NCBI GenBank assembly: GCA_024234815.1
Contig: JACKNO010000004.1
Location: 372,001 to 436,000, forward strand
Direction of reading: 5' to 3'
Length of the DNA stretch: 64,000 bases
DNA from: Pseudomonadales bacterium
GTDB taxonomy: Bacteria; Pseudomonadota; Gammaproteobacteria; Pseudomonadales; Halieaceae
Below the pieces are notes generated by a model, which worked only from the letters and a program-made list of their open reading frames with translations, was not told the DNA's origin and did not search any database. The translations under genes were made by a program, and so were the position numbers. Below are positions 17,260 to 25,851 of this stretch, one piece after another. Position 1 is the stretch's first letter; each line of letters opens with the position of its first letter.

Positions 17260-18245
17260 GCGTCCGGCTTGAAGAGTTTGCCTCGCACGGCCTCCCTGTA
17301 GCGCAGCGGGCTGATCCCGCAGTGTTTGCGAAATAGCTGTGAAAAGTAACTCGCGTCCTGCAGTCCCAACTGCCAGGCGATTTCCCCCACGCCGAGATTA
17401 CTGTGCTTGAGCAGCTCCCGGGCGTGGTTTATCCGCAATCGCTGCAGATAGGCTTGCGGGTTGATACCCGCCGCCTGGCGAAATCGTCGGTTCAGCGTGC
17501 GCGGGGTGATGTCCAGGTGCCCGGCGAGTTGTTCCATGGTAACGGGCTGCCCCAGGTGCTCGCGAAGCCACTGCTGGGCCTCGATGATGATTTCGTCGTG
17601 ATGGGAGCTGTCCGCCTCGTTCTGGTAGGCGGCTGCGCGAAAACTGCGGCGGATTTCCGGGGAGAACTGGTTTTCTACCGCCCTGGCGATGCGACTTCCG
17701 AACCACTCCTCGCTGATATGCACCATGAGGTCGGCAATGGAGTTGACGCTGCCCACGCAGTAGATATTTCCACTCTGGGTGATCAGGTGCCGGGTTTTGA
17801 GTTCCACCGCGGGGTAGCGCCCGGCGAATTGCTCGAAATAGTTCCAGTGGGTGGTGGCGGGCTGGCCGGCGAGCAGGCCCGCTTCCGCCAGCAGGTAGCT
17901 GCCTGTGCCCACACTGCAGATGCGGGTGCCGGCGCTGGCAAACTGGCGCAGTTTCTCCAGCCATGGCCGCATGGCGTTGACCGTGGGCAGCGGATTGCGC
18001 CAGATCGCGGGTAACAGCAGCAGGTCCAGCGGCGGCAGTTCGCCATAGGCGCGGTCCGGTAGCAGCGTAAGCCCACTGGCCAGGGTGATCAGTTCCTGTG
18101 TGGGCCCGGCCAACAGCATGTTCACCTGCGGTGTGGAACGGGCGCCGACGCTGGCCATCTGGCTGGCGGCCTGCAGTATTTCCATGGGCAGGGTTACGCT
18201 GGTAGCCAGGGCATCCGGATAGAGCAGGGTGGCGACGGTATACAT
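17256..18245 (-). CDS. GlxA-family AraC-type transcriptional regulator
   Basis: 329 residues from ATG 18245; longer in-frame extensions lack homology. The N-terminal half is a DJ-1/PfpI-like domain (MYTVATLLYPDALATS, ICSVGTGSYLLAEAGLLAG, TTHWNYFEQF). The C-terminal half has two AraC helix-turn-helix motifs (VTMEQLAGHLDITPRTLNRRF, GVGEIAWQLGLQDASYFSQLF, ending in CGISPLRYRE). It overlaps the diguanylate cyclase end by 4 bp on the opposite strand. It faces the ketoacyl synthase at 18380 across a short gap that carries a direct-repeat operator, so it very probably controls that gene. Confidence 0.9.
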   Translation of the reverse strand: MYTVATLLYPDALATSVTLPMEILQAASQMASVGARSTPQVNMLLAGPTQELITLASGLTLLPDRAYGELPPLDLLLLPAIWRNPLPTVNAMRPWLEKLRQFASAGTRICSVGTGSYLLAEAGLLAGQPATTHWNYFEQFAGRYPAVELKTRHLITQSGNIYCVGSVNSIADLMVHISEEWFGSRIARAVENQFSPEIRRSFRAAAYQNEADSSHHDEIIIEAQQWLREHLGQPVTMEQLAGHLDITPRTLNRRFRQAAGINPQAYLQRLRINHARELLKHSNLGVGEIAWQLGLQDASYFSQLFRKHCGISPLRYREAVRGKLFKPDA

Positions 18246-18280
18246 CCGTTTCTGGCCGCGGAATACGAGAGAGTGGCCAA

Positions 18281-18310
18281 AATACCATGATTTACGTCTG
18301 TAATACCATG
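18281..18310. promoter_or_regulatory. Two-site direct-repeat operator, probable AraC-type binding site
   Basis: The 9-bp word AATACCATG occurs twice, at 18281-18289 and 18302-18310. The copies have the same orientation with a 21-bp start-to-start distance, that is two helical turns. This is the arrangement bound by AraC/XylS dimers. The sites lie between the regulator start (18245) and the ketoacyl synthase start (18380). Confidence 0.6.
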
Positions 18311-18379
18311 GTTCGCATAGGCGCCCGGCCGTACACTGTCCAGACGTCCTGACGGAGGACGACACGGGGGCAGGGGCAG

Positions 18380-20254
18380 ATGGGCAGGCAGCGTTTACCG
18401 GTAATTGTGGGATTCGGCGGAATCAATGGGGCTGGACGGGCCTCGGGTCACCATGGCTACCATCGCATGGTGCATGCGGCCCTGTCAGAGCGCCAGCGCC
18501 AGCGTACGCTGGAGGCTCTGGCCGCCCTGATGGGCCCCTATGCGCTGAAGGACGGCAAGCCCCGGGAGCAGTACATCCTGGACCATACCCTGGTCAGGCG
18601 CATAGAGCTCAACCATTTTGACGTCGACGCCGTGAACTGGAATCAGCGCTTTCCCACCGAGAGCAATGGCCACCCGGTCAGTTTCGATATCGCGCGCAAA
18701 AACCTGCCTGCGGTCATTCCGCCCGATTGGGTGGTGACCCCGGCATCGGTGACCCATGTCAACGTGAAGATAGTAGGCCAGCAGGATTTCCTGCTGCCGA
18801 CGCAGAGGGAATTTGAAGTCAAGGCGGCGGGGCAACTGCCCACGGGCTTTGAACCCGGCAAACTGTACCCGTCGCGCAATCACCCCCGGGGTTTGCAGAT
18901 GTCGGTTTACGCCGCCTCGGATGCGCTGGGCAGCATCGGCCTGGACTGGGATACCGTGCGGGCACAGGTCGCGCCGGACCAGATGAGCGTTTACGCAGGC
19001 AGTGCCATGGGCCAGCTCGATAGCGCTGGCACCGGCGGTATGCTGAAGGCGCGCTACCTCGGCCAACGGGTGACGTCCAAGTTTTGCCCGCTGGGCTTTG
19101 CGGAGATGCCGGCGGATTTTGTCAATGCCTATGTGCTTGGCAGCCTCGGCGCCACCGGCGCCAGCCTCGGCGCCTGCGCGTCGTTTCTTTACAACCTGCG
19201 CCAGGGTATCGAGGACATTCGCCAGGGGCGTGCGCGAGTGGTTTTCGTGGGCTCATCGGAAGCACCCGTCACCCCGGAAGTCATGGACGGATACAACGCC
19301 ATGGGCGCGCTGGCTACTGATAAGGGCTTGCGCCAATTGGACGGCCTGGAGGCTTCGCGTGAATCCGACCATCGACGTGCCTGTCGCCCCTTCGCCGAGA
19401 ATTGCGGCTTTACTATCGCCGAGTCCGCGCAGATGGTGGTGTTGTTTGATGATGAACTGGCGATGCAACTGGGTGCGACGGTGTTCGGCGCGGCTACCGA
19501 CGTATTCGTCAATGCCGACGGTTTCAAGAAGTCCATCTCCGGCCCCGGGGTCGGCAATTACGTGACGATGGCGAAGGCGGTAGCGGCAGCGCGTGCCGTG
19601 GTCGGGGAAAAAGCCCTGCGCGAGTGTGGGCTGGTCATGGCCCACGGCACCGGCACGCCCCAGAATCGCACCAGTGAATCCGAGATCCTCAGCCAGAGCG
19701 CCGGCGCTTTCGGTATTGAAAACTGGCCCGTAGTCGCGGTGAAAAGCTATCTCGGGCATTCCATAGGCACAGCTGCCGGTGATCAACTGGCGGCGGTGCT
19801 GGGTATCTGGTACTCGGGTGTATTGCCCGGAATAACGACCATCGACAGCATCGCGGCAGATGTAAATCAGCAACACCTGTCGTTCAGCTCGACGCATCGT
19901 GAAATTGATCCGGAAAAGCAGCAGTACGCGATCATCAACGCGAAGGGCTTCGGCGGCAATAACGCGTCCGCCACCTTCCTCAGTCCTGTCGTTACCAACC
20001 GAATGTTGCAAAAACGCTACTCAAAAGCGGAGTGGAAGCTGTGGCAGGAGGCTAACCAGTCGGTGCGCGAACGGCAGCAGGCCTATGATGACGGGATGGT
20101 CGCGGGAAGCATCAATCCCGTTTACAAGTTTGACCACGGCGTGCTGGGGGATGCCGATGTCGCATACAGCGCCAACCGGATCACGATCGGCGGCAGCTCC
20201 GTGGAGTTGGGCCTGGTGTCGCCCTATGACGATATGTTGCCAGGAGGGGATTGA
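18380..20254 (+). CDS. Beta-ketoacyl synthase family enzyme (stand-alone, 624 aa)
   Basis: The thiolase-fold ketosynthase is complete: nucleophile Cys266 in GATGASLGACASF, His422 in MAHGTGTPQN and His460 in KSYLGHSIGTAAG. The catalytic triad is therefore intact. The protein is about 200 residues longer than FabB/FabF. It has an N-terminal extension of about 120 residues including QYILDHTLVRRIELNHFD and VDAVNWNQRF, and a C-terminal tail after SPVVTNRML. No acyl carrier protein or ketoreductase is adjacent. Control by the divergent AraC-type regulator is likely. It may extend an unusual fatty acid or make a ketone precursor; the product is unknown. Confidence 0.85.
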   Translation: MGRQRLPVIVGFGGINGAGRASGHHGYHRMVHAALSERQRQRTLEALAALMGPYALKDGKPREQYILDHTLVRRIELNHFDVDAVNWNQRFPTESNGHPVSFDIARKNLPAVIPPDWVVTPASVTHVNVKIVGQQDFLLPTQREFEVKAAGQLPTGFEPGKLYPSRNHPRGLQMSVYAASDALGSIGLDWDTVRAQVAPDQMSVYAGSAMGQLDSAGTGGMLKARYLGQRVTSKFCPLGFAEMPADFVNAYVLGSLGATGASLGACASFLYNLRQGIEDIRQGRARVVFVGSSEAPVTPEVMDGYNAMGALATDKGLRQLDGLEASRESDHRRACRPFAENCGFTIAESAQMVVLFDDELAMQLGATVFGAATDVFVNADGFKKSISGPGVGNYVTMAKAVAAARAVVGEKALRECGLVMAHGTGTPQNRTSESEILSQSAGAFGIENWPVVAVKSYLGHSIGTAAGDQLAAVLGIWYSGVLPGITTIDSIAADVNQQHLSFSSTHREIDPEKQQYAIINAKGFGGNNASATFLSPVVTNRMLQKRYSKAEWKLWQEANQSVRERQQAYDDGMVAGSINPVYKFDHGVLGDADVAYSANRITIGGSSVELGLVSPYDDMLPGGD

Positions 20255-20279
20255 ACGCGGCGCTCGCCGGGCCCGAACA

Positions 20280-21074
20280 TCAAGCCAGCAGCGGTTTCAC
20301 CGTCTGCAGGACGGCCTTGAAGCATTTCGGGCTTCCGGCGACGATTCTGCCGGATTCCAGGAAAGTCTCCGCGCCGTCAATGTCCGCCACAAGGCCGCCA
20401 GCCTCCCGTATCAGCAGCGCACCAGCCGCCATATCCCAGGGGCCCAGACCCACCTCCCAGAATGCGTCGAGTCGACCCGCCGCCACATAGGCCAGATCCA
20501 GTGCCGCGGCACCGCCACGGCGAATGCCGGCACACTGGCCAGCCAGAAGCTCAATGGTTTTGCTGTAGGGTCCAAGTATGTCGTCAAAATGGTTTTTGAA
20601 CGGGATGCCGGTGCCCAGCAGCGCACCGTCGAGGCTGGGTCGCTGGCTTACCCGCATGCGCCGCCCATTCAGCTGTGCGCCGCGGCCGCGTGATGCGGTG
20701 AACTCTTCCCGGCGCACAGGGTCGACAATGACCGCGTGCTCGAGCTTGCCCTTGTAGAGGCAGGCGATAGAGACGGCGTAGTGGGGAATGCCCCGCAGGA
20801 AATTGGTCGTGCCATCCAGCGGATCGATAATCCAGCGGTAGGGGGCGTCCGCGCTGCCGGTGAGGCCTGTTTCCTCGCCCAGGATGGCGTGTTCGGGATA
20901 GGCTTTTTGCAGGTGATAGATAATCTCTTTCTCCGCGGCAACGTCCACGTCGGATACGAAGTTGTTGACGCCTTTAGCCCGCACCTCGAAACGATCGAGA
21001 TCATCGGAGGCGCGTACGATGTTTTCCCCGGCCTTACGGGCGGCGCGCAGCGCTATGGTGATCATCGGTTCCAT
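20280..21074 (-). CDS. suhB: Inositol-1-monophosphatase SuhB
   Basis: 264 residues with the Mg-dependent phosphatase motifs: GEETG, the WIIDPLDGTTNFLRG signature and the C-terminal GLGPWDMAAGALLIREAGG. SuhB hydrolyses inositol phosphate in vitro. In gammaproteobacteria it also associates with RNA polymerase in rRNA antitermination complexes. It diverges from trmJ, as in Pseudomonas. The two promoters are back to back with identical extended -10 boxes. Confidence 0.95.
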   Translation of the reverse strand: MEPMITIALRAARKAGENIVRASDDLDRFEVRAKGVNNFVSDVDVAAEKEIIYHLQKAYPEHAILGEETGLTGSADAPYRWIIDPLDGTTNFLRGIPHYAVSIACLYKGKLEHAVIVDPVRREEFTASRGRGAQLNGRRMRVSQRPSLDGALLGTGIPFKNHFDDILGPYSKTIELLAGQCAGIRRGGAAALDLAYVAAGRLDAFWEVGLGPWDMAAGALLIREAGGLVADIDGAETFLESGRIVAGSPKCFKAVLQTVKPLLA

Positions 21075-21110
21075 GGTGATTTATCCTGGGTGGCTTTCGT
21101 AGGGCGCGGG

Positions 21111-21119
21111 ATTATAGCA
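21111..21119 (-). promoter_or_regulatory. Extended -10 promoter of suhB
   Basis: Reading the minus strand, TGCTATAAT (21119 to 21111) is a perfect extended -10 element, 37 bases upstream of the suhB ATG. No good -35 box is visible, which suits an extended -10 promoter. Confidence 0.6.
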
Positions 21120-21198
21120 GCATCAATGGGAGGGGGTAAGCAGATCAGGTAATCCGCCCGGCTATTCCCGCCTGAGCCTACTTGCACCGCGCGGAGAC

Positions 21199-21207
21199 TG
21201 CTATAAT
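21199..21207 (+). promoter_or_regulatory. Extended -10 promoter of trmJ
   Basis: TGCTATAAT at 21199-21207 is a consensus extended -10 element, 28 bases before the trmJ ATG. This gives a short leader. The same nine bases form the divergent suhB promoter. A TTGCAC at 21182 is too close (14-bp spacer) to be a strong -35. Confidence 0.6.
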
Positions 21208-21235
21208 TCCGCGCCCTGCAACTTTGCCCGCGCTT

Positions 21236-21982
21236 ATGAACTTCGAAAACATCCGTATTGTACTGGTCAACACCACCCATCCCGGGAACATCGGCGGTGT
21301 GGCGCGCGCCATGAAAAACATGGGCTTGTCGCGCCTGTACCTGGTGGCGCCGGAAAAGTTTCCGGACGAACAGGCGGTCTGGCGCGCAGCCTCCGCCGGT
21401 GACCTGCTGGACAGTGCCGTGGTCACTGGCAGTGTGGAGGAAGCTATAGGCGACTGCCAGTTCGTTGTCGGCACCAGCGCCCGGGAGCGGCGAATACCCT
21501 GGCCGTTGCTGGACCCCAGGCAGTGCGCAGCGCGTATCGGCGAGCTTTCGGGGCGCGAGCAGGTGGCTATCCTGTTCGGTCGTGAAGACCGCGGTCTTAC
21601 CAATGAAGAGTTGCAGTTGTGCAACCTTCACCTGAATATACCTACCTCGGAGGCGTACAGTTCACTCAACCTGGCGATGGCTGTCCAGATAGTGTGTTAC
21701 GAGCTTCGCATGCTGCTGGTTTCACCGCAGCTGCCCACCAGCGAAGACGAGCAGTGGGACACGGCCTTCTGCACGGTGGAAAACCTGGAGCGCTACTATC
21801 TTCACCTCGAGCAGACACTTACCGATATCGAGTTCCTGGACCCCGCTGCTCCGCGGCAACTGATGGCCAGGCTGCGCCGGCTCTACGGGCGTGTGCGGCT
21901 GGATGAAATGGAGCTGAACATACTGCGCGGTATCCTCACGGAAACCCAGAAGTGGGTGGAGCGGGGACGGGGAGCGCCCTAG
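21236..21982 (+). CDS. trmJ: tRNA (cytidine/uridine-2'-O-)-methyltransferase TrmJ
   Basis: 248 residues from ATG 21236, just after a strong -10 box. SPOUT-class methyltransferase features are present: IRIVLVNTTHPGNIGGVARAMKNMG at the N-terminus (given in two parts in the family signature), LFGREDRGLTNEEL and the knotted SAM-binding loop NIPTSEAYSSLNLAMAV. TrmJ methylates the 2'-hydroxyl of nucleotide 32 in the anticodon loop of several tRNAs. Its place between suhB and the isc locus is the standard Pseudomonas-type order. Confidence 0.94.
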   Translation: MNFENIRIVLVNTTHPGNIGGVARAMKNMGLSRLYLVAPEKFPDEQAVWRAASAGDLLDSAVVTGSVEEAIGDCQFVVGTSARERRIPWPLLDPRQCAARIGELSGREQVAILFGREDRGLTNEELQLCNLHLNIPTSEAYSSLNLAMAVQIVCYELRMLLVSPQLPTSEDEQWDTAFCTVENLERYYLHLEQTLTDIEFLDPAAPRQLMARLRRLYGRVRLDEMELNILRGILTETQKWVERGRGAP

Positions 21983-22042
21983 CCGGCAAGCGCCGCCACA
22001 GACAATTTCGCAGGAGAAAGCGCGATCCGAGGAGGAAAAACC

Positions 22043-23203
22043 ATGTCGAACCCCATTTACCTTGATTACCTGGCGACCACCCCGGTCGACCCCCGGGTGG
22101 TGGAGAAAATGGTGCAGTGCCTGTCAATCGAGGGGAACTTCGGCAACCCCGCCTCGCGCTCCCACATCTACGGGTGGAAAGCCGAGGCGGCGGTGGAGAA
22201 TGCCCGCCGCCAACTGGCGGACCTGCTCAATTGTGATCCCCGGGAGATTGTCTGGACCTCCGGCGCCACCGAGGCGGACAACCTGGCCCTCAAGGGCGTG
22301 GCGCATTTCCACAGGGACAAGGGGCGCCATATCGTCACGTCCTGTATTGAGCACAAGGCGGTGCTGGACAGTTGCCAGCAGCTGCAGGTCGAGGGCTTCG
22401 AGGTAAGCTACTTGAAACCGGGTGCGGACGGGCTGATTACCCCTGCCGCCGTAGAGGCGGCGCTGCGCAAGGACACCATCCTGGTAAGCATCATGCATGC
22501 CAACAATGAAATCGGTACCCTCAATGATATAGCAGGTATCGGTCGGGTTGCCCGGGCCGCGGGTGTCCTGTTTCACTGCGATGCCGCCCAGAGCACGGGC
22601 AAGGTGCCGATAGATCTCGGCGCGTGGGAGATTGACCTGCTGTCGATGTCCGCTCACAAGTTCTACGGTCCCAAGGGGATGGGCGCGCTGTATGTCAGGC
22701 GCCAGCCCCGGGTAAACCTGGAGGCACAGATACACGGTGGCGGCCACGAGCGCGGCATGCGGTCCGGCACCCTCGCGACCCACCAGATTGTAGGGATGGG
22801 AGAGGCCGCCCAGCTTGCCGCCCGGGAGATGGCGGAGGAGGGCGCTCGCCTGCTGGCATTGCGCCAGCGATTCTGGGATGGCATCCGCGACATGGGTGAC
22901 ATCCGTCTCAACGGCGACCCGCAACAGCGCCTGCCCGGTGCCCTCAACGTGGCGTTGGGGTCCGTGGAAGGTGAGGCCCTGTTGATGTCACTCAAGGACC
23001 TGGCCCTGTCCACCGGCTCGGCGTGTACTTCCGCCAGCCTGGAGCCCTCCTATGTACTGCGCGCCATCGGGCTGCCGGATGAACTCGCCCACAGCTCCCT
23101 GCGTTTCAGTTTCGGGCGTTTTACAACCGTTGAAGAAGTGGATGCGGCGGTTGCACAATTGCGGCAAGCCGTCGAGAAGCTGCGGGCCCTGGCACCCCAT
23201 TGA
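22043..23203 (+). CDS. iscS: Cysteine desulfurase IscS (isc operon otherwise absent)
   Basis: 386 residues behind AGGAGG with ATG 22043. The PLP lysine is in LLSMSAHKFYGPKG. The persulfide-forming cysteine, Cys328, lies in STGSACTSASLEPSYV with the same numbering as E. coli IscS. The enzyme removes sulfur from cysteine for Fe-S clusters and tRNA thiolation. In relatives the genes cysE-iscR precede it and iscU-iscA-hscB-hscA-fdx-iscX follow. Here trmJ precedes by 60 bp and ndk follows by about 270 bp, so no scaffold, chaperone or IscR regulator gene is present at the locus. The gap after it shows no remnant I can recognise. Confidence 0.92.
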   Translation: MSNPIYLDYLATTPVDPRVVEKMVQCLSIEGNFGNPASRSHIYGWKAEAAVENARRQLADLLNCDPREIVWTSGATEADNLALKGVAHFHRDKGRHIVTSCIEHKAVLDSCQQLQVEGFEVSYLKPGADGLITPAAVEAALRKDTILVSIMHANNEIGTLNDIAGIGRVARAAGVLFHCDAAQSTGKVPIDLGAWEIDLLSMSAHKFYGPKGMGALYVRRQPRVNLEAQIHGGGHERGMRSGTLATHQIVGMGEAAQLAAREMAEEGARLLALRQRFWDGIRDMGDIRLNGDPQQRLPGALNVALGSVEGEALLMSLKDLALSTGSACTSASLEPSYVLRAIGLPDELAHSSLRFSFGRFTTVEEVDAAVAQLRQAVEKLRALAPH

Positions 23204-23370
23204 GCGGCGGCCCCGGAAATGGCTTTGCCGCCTTTTTTGGCGCACACAGTGCCGCGCGCGCCGCCGTAATATTCCGCTATTTCTACGGTAGTTTTGTAAG
23301 CTACTGATTTAAAAGTAAAACAATCTTTCAGGTGGCGCCAATACTGGGTGAAACCGGAGGCCAAAATCCG

Positions 23371-23376
23371 TATAAT
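23371..23376 (+). promoter_or_regulatory. -10 element upstream of ndk
   Basis: TATAAT at 23371-23376 matches the sigma-70 -10 consensus, 95 bases upstream of the ndk ATG. It is followed by a GC-rich discriminator. No clear -35 match is present. It suggests ndk has its own promoter apart from iscS. Confidence 0.45.
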
Positions 23377-23470
23377 TGCGCGGCTTTTGGTGCTCAGGCC
23401 AAGGCTCGTCTTTGCGACGTCGGCCACGGCGCCCGCGCAAATCCGTAAAAACCCTACTAAGGAGACCCCC

Positions 23471-23896
23471 ATGGCAGTTGAACGCACGCTTTCCATTATC
23501 AAGCCGGACGCGGTTGGCAAGAACATTGTCGGCAAGATTTATTCACGCTTCGAGACCAACGGTCTCCAAATTGTGGCCTCGAAGATGTTGCGTTTGAGCG
23601 ATGAGGTGGCAGGGGGTTTCTACGCCGAGCATCGCGAGCGTCCGTTCTTTCCCGACCTTATCAAATTCATGACCTCCGGGCCGGTTGTGGTACAGGTACT
23701 GGAGGGTGAGGGCGCCGTTGCCAAGAACCGCGAGCTGATGGGCGCAACCAACCCCAAGGAAGCGGCCGAGGGCACCATTCGTGCCGACTTCGCCAGCTCC
23801 ATTGATGCCAATGCGGTACACGGTTCCGATTCCCCGGAATCCGCCGCGCGGGAAATCGCGTACTTTTTCGCGGCCAGCGAGCTCTGCGCGCGCTAG
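23471..23896 (+). CDS. ndk: Nucleoside diphosphate kinase
   Basis: 141 residues from ATG 23471 behind AAGGAG. It has all Ndk motifs: ERTLSIIKPDAVGKN, the EHRERPFF nucleotide-binding segment, and the phosphohistidine in NAVHGSDSPESAAREIAYFF (His about 118). It transfers the gamma phosphate between nucleoside triphosphates to keep NTP and dNTP pools balanced. Translation from the earlier in-frame ATG at 23348 would add a non-homologous leader and is rejected. Confidence 0.96.
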   Translation: MAVERTLSIIKPDAVGKNIVGKIYSRFETNGLQIVASKMLRLSDEVAGGFYAEHRERPFFPDLIKFMTSGPVVVQVLEGEGAVAKNRELMGATNPKEAAEGTIRADFASSIDANAVHGSDSPESAAREIAYFFAASELCAR

Positions 23897-23920
23897 TCGC
23901 CCGCTCGCCAAAGCCATCAC

Positions 23921-25066
23921 GTGACTGCTCCCGCTAACAGCACCACCGCGCAGCCCAGGGTCAACCTGCTGGGTTTGTCCCTGCGCCAGATGGAACAGTT
24001 CTTCCTGGAAATCGGGGAGAAGAAGTTCCGTGCGCAGCAGGTGTTGAAGTGGATTCACCACGCGGGTGTCATCGATATCGAGGAAATGACCAATCTCGGC
24101 AAGTCGCTTCGGGAGAAGCTGCTCGCCATTGCCGAGATTCGTCCCCCCGAGATTGTCAGCCAGCACGACTCCGGTGACGGCACCCGCAAATGGATTATAA
24201 GGGTGGATGAAGGCGGACTGGTGGAGACCGTGCTGATCCCGGAGGCGGGGCGTGCAACCCTTTGCGTCTCGTCGCAGGTGGGATGCAGCCTGGATTGCAG
24301 TTTCTGCTCTACCGGAAAGCAGGGTTTTCAGCGCGACCTGAGTGCGGCTGAGATCATCGGCCAGGTGTGGCTGGCGATCAAATCCTACGATGCCTTCCGG
24401 CCCGGGGCCAGCCGGGTGGTTTCGAATGTAGTGATGATGGGCATGGGTGAGCCCCTGCTCAACTTCGATAACGTGGTTGCCGCCATGGATCTCATGCTGG
24501 AAGACCTGGCCTACGGGCTTTCCAAGCGCCGGGTCACTCTCAGTACCTCGGGAGTGGTTCCCGCGCTGGATCGCCTGGCTGAGGTCAGCGAGGTCTCCCT
24601 GGCGATTTCCCTGCATGCACCCACCGATGAATTGCGCGACCAGCTGGTCCCCATCAATCGCAAGTATCCCATTGCCATGCTGTTGCAAAGCGCGCGCAAC
24701 TACATCGACGCCCAGCGTGACAAAAAGCGGGTGGTTACGGTTGAATACACGCTGATCGCCGGGGTTAACGATCAGCTGGAGCATGCGCGGGGCCTGGCGA
24801 CACTGCTCAAGGATTACCCCTGCAAGATTAACCTGATCCCGTTCAACGCGTTTCCCCAGTCCGGTTACGAACGACCCAGCGGTAATGCCGTGAGCCGGTT
24901 CTGGCAGGTGCTGGTGGATGCGGGTTTTGTGGTAACAGTGCGAACCACCCGGGGTGACGATATCGATGCGGCCTGCGGTCAGCTGGTGGGTCAGGTAGTG
25001 GATCGTACCAAACGCAGCGAGCGCTACCGCGCAACCGCAGACATTCAGGCAATACAGGTAAGCTAA
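23921..25066 (+). CDS. rlmN: 23S rRNA A2503 / tRNA A37 C2-methyltransferase RlmN
   Basis: 381 residues from GTG 23921. The radical-SAM cluster motif CSLDCSFCSTG is intact, with QVGC before it and GMGEPLLNFDNV after. The two catalytic cysteines of the RlmN mechanism appear present (SSQVGC region and the C-terminal DIDAACGQL). RlmN methylates C2 of A2503 in 23S rRNA and A37 in some tRNAs. It needs an Fe-S cluster, which matters here because the isc operon next door is missing. Confidence 0.96.
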   Translation: MTAPANSTTAQPRVNLLGLSLRQMEQFFLEIGEKKFRAQQVLKWIHHAGVIDIEEMTNLGKSLREKLLAIAEIRPPEIVSQHDSGDGTRKWIIRVDEGGLVETVLIPEAGRATLCVSSQVGCSLDCSFCSTGKQGFQRDLSAAEIIGQVWLAIKSYDAFRPGASRVVSNVVMMGMGEPLLNFDNVVAAMDLMLEDLAYGLSKRRVTLSTSGVVPALDRLAEVSEVSLAISLHAPTDELRDQLVPINRKYPIAMLLQSARNYIDAQRDKKRVVTVEYTLIAGVNDQLEHARGLATLLKDYPCKINLIPFNAFPQSGYERPSGNAVSRFWQVLVDAGFVVTVRTTRGDDIDAACGQLVGQVVDRTKRSERYRATADIQAIQVS

Positions 25067-25080
25067 GGGTTTACGTTCCG

Positions 25081-25851
25081 ATGATATACACGGTGAAATA
25101 TTTTGCGCTGCTGGCGGCACTGACAGTGCTGGCGGGGTGCATAACAACGACGGAGGGAGGGTTTACCGAAGAAGCCTCACCCGAAAAGGCGTTGAACCAG
25201 CGCGTGGAACTGGCGCGGCAGTATATCGGCGAAGGCAACTGGGAAGCGGCCAAGCGCAACCTGAAGCTGGCCTATGAAATCGATCCCAATAATGCCCATG
25301 TCTATGAGGCTTTTGCCCTGGTATACCAAAGTACCGGCGAGTACGAGTTGGCCGAGGAGAACTTCAAGGAAGCTCTGAAGATCGACCCCAAGTTCCCCAG
25401 GGCCCGCAACAATTACGCAGCCTTCCTGTTCTCCCAGCAGCGTTACAAGGAGGCCGCGCAACAACTGGAAATCGTGGTGAAGGATAGCCTCTACTCCGGT
25501 CGCCCGCTGGCCTTCGTCAATCTGGGCCTGTGTCGCGAGCAACTGTTTGACCCCGAGGGTGCGGAGGAGGCTTTCGTGCGGGCGCTGGCCATGGATCGCA
25601 CCAACTCGATCGCCCTGCTGGAGATGGCGCAGCTGCGGTTTGACGCCGGCGACTACTTGAATTCGAGGAAGTATTACGCGAGCTACCGGGCGGTGGTTCG
25701 CAAACAATCTGCAAGGGGGTTGTGGCTGGGTATCCGCCTGGCTCGCGAGTCCGGTAACCTGAATGATGAGAGCAGCTATGCGCTGGCACTCAGCAACCTC
25801 TATCCTGACTCGGTTGAATACGAGGCTTACAAGCGGACTGTATCACCGTGA
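25081..25851 (+). CDS. pilW: Type IV pilus biogenesis/stability lipoprotein PilW (PilF)
   Basis: 256 residues. The signal peptide ends in the lipobox LAGC (LLAALTVLAGCITTTEGG). The rest is a run of TPR repeats starting at about residue 40 (ELARQYIGEGNWEAAKRNL, NNAHVYEAFALVYQSTGEYE, FPRARNNYAAFLFSQQRYKE and so on). PilW/PilF is the outer-membrane pilotin that helps the PilQ secretin assemble. The position between rlmN and the RodZ-like gene is conserved in Pseudomonas. Confidence 0.93.
   Translation: MIYTVKYFALLAALTVLAGCITTTEGGFTEEASPEKALNQRVELARQYIGEGNWEAAKRNLKLAYEIDPNNAHVYEAFALVYQSTGEYELAEENFKEALKIDPKFPRARNNYAAFLFSQQRYKEAAQQLEIVVKDSLYSGRPLAFVNLGLCREQLFDPEGAEEAFVRALAMDRTNSIALLEMAQLRFDAGDYLNSRKYYASYRAVVRKQSARGLWLGIRLARESGNLNDESSYALALSNLYPDSVEYEAYKRTVSP

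Noticed and set aside
23543..25147. A 534-codon minus-strand frame opposite ndk and rlmN
   Set aside because: Both plus-strand genes are unmistakable; the reverse frame has no homology and no ribosome site.
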